Source: Actinostola sp. cb2023
Taxonomy: Eukaryota; Cnidaria; Anthozoa; Actiniaria; Actinostolidae
DNA: 64,000 bases
Assembly: GCA_033675265.1 (NCBI GenBank)
Contig: JAUJYZ010000691.1
Span: forward strand, 258,501 to 322,500
Direction of reading: 5' to 3'
Made by a program: the position numbers and the translations under genes. This document shows, in pieces, positions 24,015 through 36,970 of this stretch (its first letter is position 1; every line of letters begins with the position of its first letter). Under the pieces are notes generated by a model that made no database searches, was not told the origin of the DNA, and worked only from the letters and a program-made list of their open reading frames with translations.

Positions 24015-25297
24015 CAAGAGAAAATGAGGTAAGAGAAGGAATCGCTGGTATTGGGCTCTTGACCCATCATGTGCCCCGTTAATTCTATTTTTAGAATCAA
24101 TCTATCTTTAGAACGGAACGTGATTGGTCAGATCATATAAGGCGAGGTCGCGCAGGCCGTTACGCACAACTTTGATATGAAAAGTCAAAATTGAGCGAAG
24201 TGAGCGAAGAAAATCTTCTCAACTTTCTCGAACATTTTACCAATGTTTACTTCGAAAACTCAATAAAGGATTTTACCAAATTATCCTTTTGGGATTTGAC
24301 TGAAATTATTGTGAATTTGGGACACTTGAGACGATTCTAAATAGAGGAAAACAGCTTCAGTTTGCCATGTCCTTCGACAGAGAAAACCGATATTAAAAAG
24401 TGCAAGGAGTCGTTTTGTTGTAGCCGGCGTCTTGTAGGACTGCAGATGGTTGAATTAAATTGTCATGTCCACAATATGGCTGGTGCTTCAAGGTTTTGGT
24501 GATGTTGGCTCTTGTAAAGTTTCCTTCGTGTTTTCCAACCTGAGAATAACGCTTGGAATTCGTAATTGTTGAATACAAGTGCCGGTAAGACCACTTTAAC
24601 TTTAGAGTTTGTTTTCGTGATTGCTTTGACTTTGACCGTTGTGTAGTTTATATTTGTAGCACCTTCATTTTGCTCAATTCGCCTGAGTATTCGTAAAATC
24701 CTTCAATGAGTCATATACCCCGTTCACACCAAGGCTTAAACATGGTTTAACTAAACGGGTTTAGGAAATTATCTACAAACGCCATGCAACCTTTGGCACA
24801 AAACTGCTGGTAAACTGTCCTTTCTGTTGCACAGTAGAAATTCCAGGTAGTTTGATTCTTGTGAAATCAAATGCCCTCGAATTAGAGAAGCGAGAATAAA
24901 CTCAGTTTATCTAAACAAGGTTTGGTGTGAACGGAGTATTAGAGAATTAAATTGTGGCCTTTCAGTCTCAGAGAGTTGACGATATTGTTTCGCTCAGTCT
25001 TGTATTTGTATTCAGTGCAGACTTTGCATGTAAACATCATAGAAATCGTGCGACCACTGCTTTGTTTTCTTGGAGCAGAAGCTGTGTAGTCTTTTGCTTT
25101 TCTTTTTAATGGCAAAAAAATAAAACGTTTTTGAAAGGAAAAACCAAGGTAAGGTTGAGTATTTTAAAATTCTACAAGTCAAGAGTGGTTGCGCGTGCAT
25201 GATAACTAAAGCTAAAAATAGCTTCGATCTAAAAATAGAATTAACGGGGCACATGATGGGGTACCAGGGATTCCTTCTCTTACCTCATTTTCTCTTG
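24015..25297. mobile_element. 1283-bp terminal-inverted-repeat element, TSD GTCTATT
   Basis: Ends CAAGAGAAAATGAGGTAAGA on the left and its complement on the right. GTCTATT stands at 24008-24014 and 25298-25304. The surrounding BEL frame joins across the insertion. Non-autonomous, with no transposase seen. A 7-bp duplication fits the P superfamily, among others. Confidence 0.85.
24714..24940. mobile_element. 227-bp nested MITE
   Basis: ATACCCCGTTCACACCAAGG on the left and TTTGGTGTGAACGGAGTAT on the right are inverted imperfect ends. It lies inside the 24015-25297 element. No clear duplication. Confidence 0.65.
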
Positions 25298-25304
25298 GTC
25301 TATT

Positions 25305-25612
25305 GTATTGATTTCCCAGAATCTAGGGAGAATATCCTCCAATTGTTCTTCGAGTGGTTTGATGTCTATTCTATTGCACATTGTGTAATTAGAGGCTTGA
25401 TTGCTGTTGTCTTGGGTGACAGGACCAGGGAGTAACGTGCTGTTCATAGCGATGATTCCTCCGTCTGCGCACTTCACAACTTCTCCTGTTATCATGTAGC
25501 GGTAAAGGTCGTTTCCAATGATGATGTCTACGTCAAGGAGGTCGACGTTTTGTGGTGGGTCGGCTAGTTGGAGTCCCTGCAGCTCAACATGATCTAGACA
25601 ATCGCGTTTCAT
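25305..25612 (-). pseudogene. BEL/Pao aspartic protease region (DUF1758-like)
   Basis: The minus frame contains DVDIIIGNDLYRYMITGEVV, the aspartic-protease-like segment of BEL/Pao polyproteins, followed by a NSTLLPGPV stretch and the FWE motif that starts the pol part. The frame is cut at its C-terminal side by the element at 24015-25297. Upstream frames are out of register. Confidence 0.78.
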
Positions 25613-25869
25613 TTAACACGCCAGCGGAGAGCATATGATAGGGGTGACTGACTCATTTAGCTCGATGCTCTCTTCATTTTTTTGGATATGGAATTTGGCG
25701 ACTTTATATTCCATTATTCTGCTATCGCGCGAACCGAACGTCGTCACCTCCAGTAGTTCCGTTTCTATTGGCTGGAGTCGTAAATTGTTCCATCTGAGTG
25801 GGGTACTTGTGTGGTTCTCATGTGCGTCGGCGTCTGTTGTTTTGGTGTGCTTTTGGGTGTTTCATTCAC

Positions 25870-26110
25870 CTTGTGGGTGTCCTCAAGGCGGGATATGGAC
25901 TGAAGAGGGTTTTCCGATTTACAATACTTTTGCAGTTTAAACATCTTTCTTTCGAGTAGCATTGGCTGATAATGTGACTGGTTCCGAGTTAGTCGAAGCA
26001 GCGACGTTGCTGACGAAGCAAATATATCCTGTCACTCACAGTAGTAATTTGTCAGGCACTTATCCAGCCGATTCTGTTCGTCGCAGTGTGGGCAAGTTCG
26101 ATTATTTTGC
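25870..26110 (-). pseudogene. BEL/Pao gag zinc-knuckle region, degenerate
   Basis: In broken minus frames there is a run of Cys and His spaced like retroelement knuckles: a CPHC start, then, in another frame, GTSHIISQC followed by CLNC. It lies directly upstream of the protease region, where gag is expected. Multiple stops. Confidence 0.5.
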
Positions 26111-26218
26111 TTGTCTTTCGGAATCTATTTTGGGTTTTATTTGAGTGAATTTTTGGGCGCCGATTTTGACGTTTGTTCGTAGTTCCAGGATCAAAAAGTA
26201 TAAAAATACCTCAAATAC

Positions 26219-28225
26219 CACAGGCAGCCCAACCATTGCTGTTGAGGCTACTAAATAATCAAATAAAATGATATTTGCGTCTTTTTATGGGTTTCCTGTG
26301 GTAGAGCGCGCGCGCGCAATACGTAAGGTTGGGTTCCCTGTGCTGAGTAATGTCCTATGTTGGGTTCCCTGTGCACATCCCGCGCGTCCCGCAGTACATG
26401 TGTATATTGAAACAAGGTGTGAAACTCGGTCACGTAACAAATACGTTTTTGCCGCTAATCTTTGTCAATATGACGTGAAAATTCATTTTTTCTTCGAATA
26501 ACTAAACTTTACCGTATTCTCTGAACACTTTATAAGTGTCAGTCGTCTATCTTCACCGTACGCTGAGGAATTTTAATTTTGGCATTTTGCGCCTCATGGC
26601 AGGATGTGCGCCGCATTTTGTTGGTGCACTTTTCCGTGAGACAGTCGGATTTTGCCTTCGAGAGGACATCGGCAAGCGCTCGTCAAATCTGAACTGTGCT
26701 CTTTTTGGCAAGTTTTAATATTTATATTTTCACTAAACATAAGTCAAAACATCTACAATATAATTTATTTGTTTTCTGTTTTGACTTTTATAAAGTATTT
26801 GTATTGTGTTTTGAATTGTATCAATGAACATGCTTCAAAATTGAGGCATTGTGTTTTTAAAATGCTGAATAGTCTCAATCTTTAGTACTACACAACACAT
26901 TTTTACTATCAATACTTGTACGTCTTATACACAATATGACAAACAAACGTATTTATTTCAACAATCATTTAAAATAAGTTTACTAGCTTTTCACACACTG
27001 TTTTCCCGTTCTTTCTGTGTAATTTATTCACTATTTTGATCAGCAATACCACAATCGACGAGTTGTGAATGAATAACAAACGTCGGAGTTCGTAATCAGA
27101 TGAACAATTTGTAAGAACTTGGAAGCGATACTTACATTCTTACGAAAACCGTATTTAATTACTCTTTGTTTCTCTCAGTGATAGTCATTTGCTAAATGAG
27201 TTGTGTTATTTCAATGACAATAATGAAGAACTGTTAATTTTTAGTTCACATCAACTTCATGAGTCAATCTCCGATCCATTCATGTCTCCTTCGATGCCAG
27301 TGAATTGAGTTCGTCTATATTTTTGCTTTAGATGCCGGTTTATGCTGTGTTGGCGTTCCCTTGTGTTTTAAGAACAACTGTAAGAAAGTAACAAAATATG
27401 TCAAACACTTTCTAGATGAGCCAGTCAAAATGTTTAAACAGATAAAGTACCATAAGTCAGTTGAGAGTTCCTTGTTGAAGTGTATTTTGATCACTGACAA
27501 CTGACACAGCCATGTCAAATAGCTCACGGTTATAATTTATGAAAAATAATTGGTTGATGATTATTAAACAGCCCTTCTGCTGTAGTATAGGCAAGTGTTT
27601 TTATTAGAGAACAATTAGAGCAAATACTACGTAAAAACCTTGACAAAGTTACTTTTAGAGTTAAGTTGCTTTTCAACGAAACTTTCGCATGTCGAGTACA
27701 ACATGCAATTCTCCACCATTCAAAATGAAAATTAACTACTTTCAAACCGCCGAACTTCTTTTAAAGTTACTTAAAGTTGACATGAATTGTGAATTGCTTA
27801 ACTTACCATGGATAAGGAATAGAATTCAAACGCTTACACCGAAAACTTCATGTTTTGTTTCATCAACTTCTCCGCCATTTTTCAAAACTCCAGCGACTTT
27901 ACCCTGGGTACCCCCCACGGGCCTGCAGCGCACGTCGGCTTCGGCTCTAGCTTCGTTGGATGTTCGGCTGCACCAACAAAATGCGGCGCACATCAGGCCA
28001 TGATACGCCATCAGTTTCACACCTTGTTTCAATATACACATTGCTGCGGGTGCGTCCCTCAGGTCGTACACAGGGATCCCAATATTATACATTTCTATGC
28101 ACAGGGAACCCAATATAATACGTATCGCGCGCGCGCGCGCTCTACCACAGGAAACCCATCAAAAAAGACGCAAATATCATTTTATTTGTTTAGTAGCCTC
28201 AAAAGCAATGGTTGGGCTGCCTGTG
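26219..28225. mobile_element. 2007-bp element with long inverted ends, TSD CAAATAC
   Basis: CACAGGCAGCCCAACCATTGC at 26219 is repeated inverted at 28225. The inverted arms extend about 400 bp with differences and include a GCGCGCGC run and the palindromic block with GCCGCATTTTGTTGGTGCA. CAAATAC stands at 26212-26218 and 28226-28232. The 1.2-kb centre is AT-rich with no transposase. Confidence 0.85.
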
Positions 28226-28626
28226 CAAATACCTGTCGTATCGACGTTAAAATCCCCCAAAAGGAACAAGTACACCACATGTATGTTATACAAGCTAATA
28301 TTCCTATTAAAAATACATTACAGTCTTTAAAAAGTTGAGATAATTTCATTTTTCTCCAAAGTGGGAGATATCATCTCAAAACTGGGGGATACTACCTGAC
28401 ACCACGTGACCCGTTTTAACCAACGGGCGCGCGCGAAAATTTATCGATGGCTTATAAGGTACAATAGCCTGACTTAATTTTTATATGATTGAGAAGCGGC
28501 TGAAATCCACTCACCTACGGCTCGTGGTTTTCTACGCTTCTCTCGTGTTCTCCCAGCGTGTTTAGATCAGACTATATAACACGGAAAGGACGGAAAGCGT
28601 TTTATATTTCTTAAATATCAATATTC
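28226..28626. other. no gene seen
   Basis: AT-rich DNA. Contains the sequence expected just upstream of the receptor gene, but no promoter motif can be supported. Confidence 0.4.
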
Positions 28627-28633
28627 CACTCAG

Positions 28634-30256
28634 CAGGAGCCCATAAGTAGGAGCGTCCATGCTCTATATTGGGTCTATGTCACAGCGTTTTCACAAGTGT
28701 GGTTATTTTTAGAACAGTTTTTCCGCGAAAGAAGGTCAATTGACCAATCAGAGAACGTTTCCGGTATGGCGGTTTCATTTCCGGTTTCACGTCAAAAATA
28801 AAATGGCGGAATTTCGAAAGACCCGAAGAGATGAATGTACAAATAAAAGTCAGGATTATCCAGTTTTCTTTGTGTCTGATTCACAATTTTATCATACCAA
28901 CAACTTCCCGGGATTCCATAGGCCGCTACTTTGAACCTTGACCTAAAATTCTAGACTGCGTTTCCCGAACGAAGTGAACTTACAGGATTTGAATTGAAGT
29001 GATGGCCAGGCGATTTCGTGGCAGAGTTTCGAGGATAGATAATGTGAGTGAACGCGTGTTTTCTGATCAGAAATATCAGTTCCTGTTTACCTCACGGAGA
29101 AATACAAACGTATTATGAAGCGTTGTGCCACTGAAACGTTAGAAAGTCAAAGTTAAAGTCAAGTAAGGTGCATTGAAAGCGATAGTCTATTTTTAGGCAG
29201 TTGGTTTGTACCGGTAATTTGGTCTCAAAAATCAGAAAACTTAAAAATAAAAGTCAGAAGACCCACCAAATGGAAACCAAATATGATTTTGAGCTACATT
29301 ATGGATCATTTGGTCGAAGAATGTATCAGTTTAGTTTTCAATTCGTTTGAGTTTTAAATTTGATTAATTGACAAGTTTCAGCCGACTGTTTGAATGTCTG
29401 AGTACCGGCGCAGTAGTAAGAAGGTCACTGAATTTAAAAACAAAGCAATTTTGAGTCAGTTTCGCTCAACTATTCGGCTTTATATTGACAGTGAAGCGTG
29501 TGTATAAAATAATAAGCTCAGTGAATCCATTAAATTAAACATCAAAACTTGAATGAAGGTGTTTTTATTAATATATTTCAAATCGGCAGACTCACAAAAA
29601 TACTGATTCACAATCCATTTTTAAGTCATTTTAGGTAACAGAAAAGACACAACAAAAACGCTTACTTTCACAAATATTATTTGTAATTTGATTCACTCGT
29701 CTTGTCGCTTATGCAGTTTCAGCGAATTTGTTTTTGAATAGCTTTGTCAGTCTTCAAACTCCACAACGATAATTACAAGATACCACTAAACCACATCCAA
29801 GAATAAATTGAATTCACTTTCTGACGAAATAGTTTAGACGAAAATATGTCTTTGAAAGTCTTCGGCTAATTTGCATTCACACGCTACAACAGCTTCTCAG
29901 TCGGTCCCTTCGTGTTGGAGTTCTTCGAATCACTACTAGCTTTGCCGGATGCCTTTAGAAGCACAATCGTCACCACTATCACTTTCAAGTGATTATCTTG
30001 TACCGAATGACTCAATACTGCTCTCACTATCACTAGACGATTCGTAGTTTAGTTCACTTGAAGAATCTCTTTGTCGCTATCGGATGCCATCTTTATTTTA
30101 CCTGCCATCTCATCAAAAATTTAAAAAAACGTCACACAGGAAACGTTCTCTGATTGGTCAAAATTCGCGGGAAAACTGTTCTAAAAATAACCACACCTGT
30201 GAAAACGCTGTGACACTACCCAATACCGTATGGACGCTCCTACTTATGGGCTCCTG
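28634..30256. mobile_element. 1623-bp element with CAGGAGCCCATAAGTAGGAG ends, TSD CACTCAG
   Basis: The inverted ends match over about 120 bp, and CACTCAG is at 28627-28633 and 30257-30263. No transposase. The right end lies 42 bp before the ATG of the receptor exon at 30299, so the element sits in the 5' region (or first intron) of that gene. The same terminal sequence occurs at 37530 and 62456. Confidence 0.88.
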
Positions 30257-30298
30257 CACTCAGTTAATTCAGTTATAATACTATTTACTTGTTTTCAG

Positions 30299-30529
30299 AT
30301 GAAAACCTTCCAGCTCCTAATACTCAGTTTTGCATGTTCAACTTGTTTTACTTCACTTGTGTCTGCTAAACATCCACTCTACATTGGTTGTATTTCACCG
30401 CTGACCGGTAATTACAGATGGTGGGGGCGCGGAATCTCGGTGGCCGCTGAAATGGCGTTCGAAATCATTAACAATGACACGAGTATCTTGAATGATTACG
30501 AACTATTGCTTATGAATAACGACTCCAAG
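30299..30529 (+). CDS. GABA-B-like receptor, exon 1: signal peptide and start of Venus-flytrap domain
   Basis: From the ATG at 30299 the exon encodes 77 residues. The first 23 form a signal peptide (MKTFQLLILSFACSTC then FTSLVSA, likely cleavage before KHPLYIG). Then comes the first beta-strand and helix of a periplasmic-binding-type ligand domain: LYIGCISPLTG, a GRGISVAAEMAFEIIN helix, an ILNDYELLLM strand and NNDSK. This order is that of class C G-protein-coupled receptors of the GABA-B type, where the extracellular Venus-flytrap domain binds the ligand. The exon ends AAG and the donor is GTTAGT (phase 0). The ATG is preceded directly by TTTTCAG, a good acceptor, so a 5' untranslated exon upstream is likely. 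Confidence 0.85.
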
Positions 30530-33500
30530 GTTAGTTATTTAGAACACGCGTTTTGATTTAATAATTCATTTAATTTATTATTGATTTTCCTTAAGTATAT
30601 CATTTATAAACTTCTGCATACAGTGGAACCTCTACTTTGGGACACCTCTATTCAGGGGACACGCACCTCCATTAAGGGGACACTTTTCCAGGTCCTGGAA
30701 AAACACTCATATAGTCTTTGTATTTACCACCTATATTAAAGAAACACCTCTATTTTAAAGTATCCTCCTAAAGCAGACGCGTGTCCAGGCTTCCGTTTTA
30801 CTTCGCTGGCCACTAGCGTCTGCTCAAATGAACCATACATTCCTTTCCAGTGGATTAGCCAATCAGAACGAACCTCTTAAATCTGTGGTGGTGCGGACTT
30901 TGACCTCAACGGACTTCCACGAACAAACATCACGTGAACAGTTCGTACTGGAGTTTGAAGAGTGTTTTGAAGCTAGCGATGTGATGTTTTCAAAATTCAA
31001 TACTTGAATATCCACCAGCAAAAGTAAATCCAAGCGATTAATTTTGAAAAAAAGGACGTGTCGTCAACCTTCCGACTGGTTATGGAAAGTCATTACTGAT
31101 ATATCAAGCATTGAAACTGATCTACGACAACGGTACAAACGATTCTAGTCATTTATTACTCGGGCCCTTCCGAAGGAAGCCCGAGTTAGAAAATACACTT
31201 TCTTCTTTTTTTTTTTTTTTTTTTTTTTTTTCAGGTGATGGAATGAAGAAAAAATGCGAAGAATGCGATGAATTTGATCCTATCGAGTTTCAAGATTTCT
31301 CATCATAGATCTTCAAGCTATTAAGTTCAGGATTGTAGTTGATCATTCCACGATGAAGCTAAGGCGCGTTTGCTTTTGTTATAAATGAAACGACATCTTT
31401 CAGAGTGGGCCCACACGAATAGCCGTATGCTTTTGTCTGTGAAATGAGCCTGTTTAAAGCCCGTGTTTTATGTAATGTTTCAAAGCCGAGAATGAGGACT
31501 AGACGGGGTTTCCAGTCCGAGGCGAAGCCGAGGACTGGAAACCCCGTCTAGTCCGAATTCGAGGTTTTGAAACGACTTCTCATACTCATTAATTATTACA
31601 TGCAATGGCCTAAAGGCAATAAATAAAGAGTTGCAAGATTTTAGCCCGGAAAAACAAGAATTCCAGTCTGCATATTCTCTGCTCATGCGCAGAGACGAGT
31701 ACATCGTATATAAATAATATCCCACATGTGTTGGACTCTTGAGTAGCATGAAGTAGAGCCTGCTTTCAGATTGAATCTCATTCGGACAGAGTGGTACTCT
31801 GTCCAAGGTTCCGATGATTGTTATATGAGGGATAAGAACTCAGGAAAGAGTACTTTGAAATGATTTCAAAGTCCTTGGACTTTGAAAACTATCATTTCAA
31901 AGTCCTTGGACTTTGAAATTATTTCAAAGTCCTTGGACTTTGAAATCATTTCAAAGTACTCTTGAGCGGACTTTCCGGGGTTTCCAGGTCCATCATGTGA
32001 CCGGATTGATGCACCGGATTGGCTGGTTACCTCATGAATAATTAATGAGTTTGAGAACGGCTGTTCTATAACGCCTTTCCACGAACTCGAACTCATATCC
32101 AAAAATGAATTGAGACAAAGGCGATCGAGCAAGGTCAATGTTCGAAAATCCGTGTTCTTAATTTCAGTAAGATGACAGTTGTAAAGTGATCCTTATCTGA
32201 GTCATACATCTATTACGCGACCTAATTTTAGAACCGTTGATTTAAAACCGAATTTCCACGCTCAAAACAGGTCAGTGAACGGCAAAAATACAATCGAAAT
32301 CAAAACGTCCTTAGATTTTAGGGATCTATTACAGAAGAAGACGCTCAATGACGAGGGAGACTTGTGTCTGACTCATAGATAAAGATCTCCGCGGACTCTT
32401 GTTATAATTAAACTCACGACCAACGCCGTACAACGGTCATGTATAACTCCATCTATTGACAGAAAGCTATATGTACAGAAGTCATGCAAACAGTCGAGCC
32501 AGTCGAGTTATTTTCAGTAACTCATGATGGATGTTTATTTTATTCCACGTTTGAAAAATTCAGAAGGAAAAGGAATCGTCAAAATCGTACTTCAAAACTA
32601 CATCAAAGCATTTAAAGCAAGCAAGGTCAATGTTCGTAAATCGAGATCGTATAGCCCTTCATCTGGCAGACATATAGTCTCCATCGTCACGCAACTGTCA
32701 GTCATTGTCAGGTCTCTCCTCACGCAACTGACATTGTCCTTTTCATAAGCCCGAGTGTACGCTCATTGAGCGTCTTGTTTACTTTAGCAAAGCAACTCCT
32801 GCAGACAAACAAAGAGTTACCGTATTCAAAATATTGCGCGACGGAGCCCAATACGGAATATATTTTCTACCAACGCCGTCAATATTTTGTGGTATCGCCG
32901 TCTCAAAATCGCAATTAGTTTTGTATCACGATTCTACAATAATTCGCAAGAAAAACTAATAAAATAACAAGGAAAGCATTCTGATTTTGTTCAAATTCTC
33001 ACCACCTCGCGCGTTGACGTGGCGACGATTGAAGTTTTTGAAAACTGTTTTCAGTACAAAAAGATTTAAAAAAAAGTTTAAATGACAGTTTAAACAAGTT
33101 AACATGATAGTGCATGATTATAAAGAACTATTGACAAGCTTCCTCTTTTATGTCATGACAAGCATTTCATCTCTTATTTTGGCAGAAAAGCGAATGAAAA
33201 CAAATCCAAAGTTTATCGTACGGTTCGCCGGATTGAAAGTGAATTGATTCAGTAAATATAATTTCGTGAAAATTCAGCGATGTTTTAACCCTCAATCTTC
33301 TGTATATACAAGGGCAAATGTGACTGCAATATGTCAGTCGACGTCAAGTCCAATGCAGGGTGGAAAATAGCTCAAAAGACGGCAAATATAAGCACAAGAT
33401 TCTACGTCAAGATTGGCCGGATTTTCACGGCAAAGAACAACTTTCACTGTAAATTCATTCAACTTCATTCAATGTTATTCTGCAATAAACAAACGACCAA

Positions 33501-33678
33501 ATAATTATAATAACTGTTTTATTGTCTTAAACTGATCAAGGTTTTCATCATATGCCTGATTGTAATTTACACTTTTACAGCATCAAGTTTTATCAAGAAA
33601 CTAGAGTGTTCGTAGCTTTCGCCGTGAAATGAAATTTTAGCTGTGAATGAAGTTTGACAGAATCATTTCTCACCTTAA

Positions 33679-35244
33679 GGGTGGACTAACATATTTATTT
33701 CGACTGTTGGTAAGGAAAATTTGAAACCTCAAAAAAATCGTAAAATTCAAAGAGAAGAGAAGGGACTTATAGGAAGTGATTGTAAGGGAGAAAGCTTTGT
33801 CAGAGCATGACGTCACGAAATTACGTCACAATGATGTCATCAAAACAGAAAACGCTCTTTTTTTCCAAGGATTTATAAGATACTGTAAATCTATGATTAT
33901 ACACTTGTTCTACAACACAAGGAGCAGACAACTGAGCATGGATTTGGTATTTAAATGAAAAATGATTTTTTTATGGACGTTTTTCGAGCTGTTTTTAAGG
34001 ATTAATTCCATAACTTGTCATATTGTCTTCAGTTTTTAAAAAGCATGCTCAGCAATGTTGACTAGGTTGTTGTTGACATTCTAGGTTAGAAAAAAATAAC
34101 CCTCAGTGAACGTGCTCGAAAATGTTGAAGGTTTTTGAAAACGAGAATCTGCGCATGCGCAGTGAAGTCTTGTTAAATTTACTGTTCTTTTTCAGAATTG
34201 AATTGATGGATTTCGGAAAAGAATCCTACGAAAATGTTTAGACAGTTCTCTATTCTGTTATTTGGCATAAAAATTATTATGCAGCAAAGACGTTTTGATT
34301 TTCCTGTTGTACCCAAGCAGCATGCTCGAGGATCCAGCGGTTTTGTCCGCGCTCCGAAGTCACCGGCCGAAACAACCCGCTGGATAAATTACCTACTAGT
34401 ACGAGTTCTGGGGCGTGATACGCTCTCAAACGGATTTAGTATAGCTCGCATTTCAGACCCTAAAGAAATGTCAAAAATGAAGTGACAACTGAAGTCCAGA
34501 TTGTTCATAATGATATATACGCTGAAAACTCCGTATTCCGTACTCGTGGTGCGTATTCTTTCAGTTGGCGGTACTTGTAGCTTCAAATCGTTTCTGGCCT
34601 CCCAATTCAAACAACACATTTACCAGCGCAAAGGATCGGATATCACAAGCAAAAATATCAAGCTTTTGACATATCCTGTCGGTAGCTGTGCAAAATATCA
34701 TTCCCCTTTTTTTTTAACGATAATTAAACGCTTCGAGAACCATGAAGGTCCAAGAACTGTTCTGGCTTTAGGAAATCGATCCCGGGGAAAAACTAGAGTA
34801 TGTGATCGATCGCATCACGCAAATGCATTTCTTTAAAACATCCGTCAACATGGACGCTATCTTTGAAAATTATGTTTTTTTACCCTCAAAAAGAGGGCCA
34901 ATCAAAATCAAGATTCGTATCACGCCACAGAACTCGTACTAGCAGGTAATTTATCCAGCGGGTTGTTTCGGCCGGTGACTTCGGAGCGCGGACAAAAACC
35001 GCTGGATCCTCGAGCATGCCCAAGCAGGAGATGCGCGAATTGTATGACTTTCAATTCATAAATTGTATGCTTGCTCATTTCTGCTAAAGCGAAATTTAAA
35101 ACCCCTAGAGAGAAGTAGGATGTTTAACAAGGCTATAAAATATCAAAATTTCAGAAGAAAATCCTCAACAAAGCTAAAGAATTGAAGACATGCAAAACCC
35201 CATAGCAACGCGGTTGCATAGTAACGAAATATGTTAGTCCACCC
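33679..35244. mobile_element. TTAA-flanked element (Kolobok/piggyBac-type)
   Basis: GGGTGGACTAACATAT at 33679 and its complement ending at 35244, with TTAA at 33675-33678 and 35245-35248. No transposase seen. It contains the 34321-35018 element. Confidence 0.8.
34321..35018. mobile_element. 698-bp element with 9-bp TSD CCCAAGCAG
   Basis: CATGCTCGAGGATCCAGCGG is at the left and its complement at the right, with about 100 bp of inverted repeat. CCCAAGCAG is at 34312-34320 and 35019-35027. A 9-bp duplication suggests the Mutator-like superfamily. Innermost of the nested set. Confidence 0.88.
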
Positions 35245-36756
35245 TTAACTACGACCTTAGCTTCCCTTGTTTATACACATAACATAATACTGATAATACT
35301 GCATTGTAGAAACTCCTTTTTACTGTGGAATAACCTTGAATTTTCCTTGAAAAATCGAAGAACATTCCTGCATTCGCATTGTAGTTGAAAGCCAGATACC
35401 AATAAAATGTCATTTTCGCTGTCAATCATATCCTGTGAGCCAATCGCGCGCGGTAATTTTGAGACGTCAATACCACAAAATATTGACGTCTCAAAATAAA
35501 ACAAAGTGACTTGAAAATCGTGATACTCTTGTATGTTGATACTAGTATCCAAAGTACGGGACAAGAGTGCCAGTAAATGAACTTTCGTTCGTCCGAATAT
35601 TTTGTTCTCCTTTGACTCACTTTTGGTACAAATAAAGCATAAGTCTTCGTTGATGATTTTCTTTGGAGTGTTTATATCATTATCTGTGGTCATTTACGGT
35701 GTGGACACTCGAACCGTGAACACTTAGGTTTTTTTCTAACACATAAAGATAAATTATCGATTGAGCAAATTGATCAGAAAAATGATTTATTTTGATTACT
35801 AAGTGTATTTCAACTCAATGCTCCATTTGAGAGGCTATGAGGCAATATAAAGTTCGAAAAAAAAGATCGAAAAAAACTCGAAGGTTTAAAACATCATCAT
35901 TCAAAGGATTATTAATTTTGAACAAGCTAGAGGTTTGCAACACGATATCTCTAAAAATAACTCGACCGTGTGAACTGAGTTGAGCTGATAATACGAGTGA
36001 TTTCATTGGCTAGTTCAATGGTGCGTAAAACAATTGTAAAGGAATGTATGGTTCATCTGAGCAGACGCCAGTGGCCAGCGAATTAAAACGGAAGCCTGGA
36101 CACGCGTCTGCTTTAGGAGGCTACTATTAAGGGGACAGGGACACTTTTTGAGCATCCCGAGTGCTATTTTAACCTCCATTAAGGGGACAACTACTAATAT
36201 TAATACACAGTACATGAAAGAAAGTAACGATTCTGTTTGGCTAAGTAGGTTATTTACACGCTGCAGTGCACTTGAATTGCAAAAGTAATTGTCTGTTAAA
36301 AATTTCATGAATATTATTACCGTAATTGGTAATCATATAATTACCCGGCTAATCTAATCTACAAGCGACAAGTCAAATCACAATTTAAACAGTCCAAAGT
36401 TGCTGTTGTAAGCTTAATGCATTTGACTGTTGAATAAATAAATGACTGCATTCCAAGTAAAGAAAACAGACATTTTTGTTTAGCTGGTTAAACCCCGCCC
36501 AACCTCTACTCAGCTAGGGGACACCTCCATTAAGGGGACACTTTCCCTGGTCCCGAGGGTGTCCCCTTAATAGAGGTTCAATGCACTGTATTATTTGTTT
36601 AACACTTAATTACCTGACATTTTATATTCACTGTACTTTAATCAACTAATTACCTAGATTAACCCTGTGGTTATTGTAATTAGCCAGCTATCTTTTACTA
36701 TGTTATACAGTTAGTCTTTTCTAAATTCTGTAATTCCTATTCAGGTGCTAAATAAA

Positions 36757-36793
36757 ATTGTTGTTGTTGTTGTTGTTGTTGTTGTCGTCGTCG

Positions 36794-36884
<91 letters not shown>

Positions 36885-36895
36885 CGTCGTTGTCG

Positions 36896-36951
<56 letters not shown>

Positions 36952-36970
36952 GCTGTTGTTGTTGTTGTTG
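36757..36970. repeat. GTT microsatellite
   Basis: About 70 GTT triplets with GTC and GCT interruptions. The long Val, Leu and Asn frames here are artefacts. Confidence 0.97.

Larger units (their letters stand above)
30755..36123. mobile_element. element nested in the pogo-like element
   Basis: CCTCCTAAAGCAGACGCGTG with a 100-bp continuation (to about 30870) is repeated inverted at about 36030-36116. CTATT at 30750-30754 and 36124-36128 may be the duplication. The exact ends are uncertain by a few bases. Confidence 0.65.
30621..36588. mobile_element. pogo/Tigger-like element remnant with TA duplication
   Basis: Inverted ends CAGTGGAACCTCTA at 30621 and TAGAGGTTCAATGCACTG at 36571-36588 are each followed by copies of a (C)TCCATTAAGGGGACAC motif. 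TA precedes and follows. These ends and the TA duplication are those of pogo-type Tc1/mariner elements. No transposase was seen. The element is swollen to 6 kb by insertions. Confidence 0.75.
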
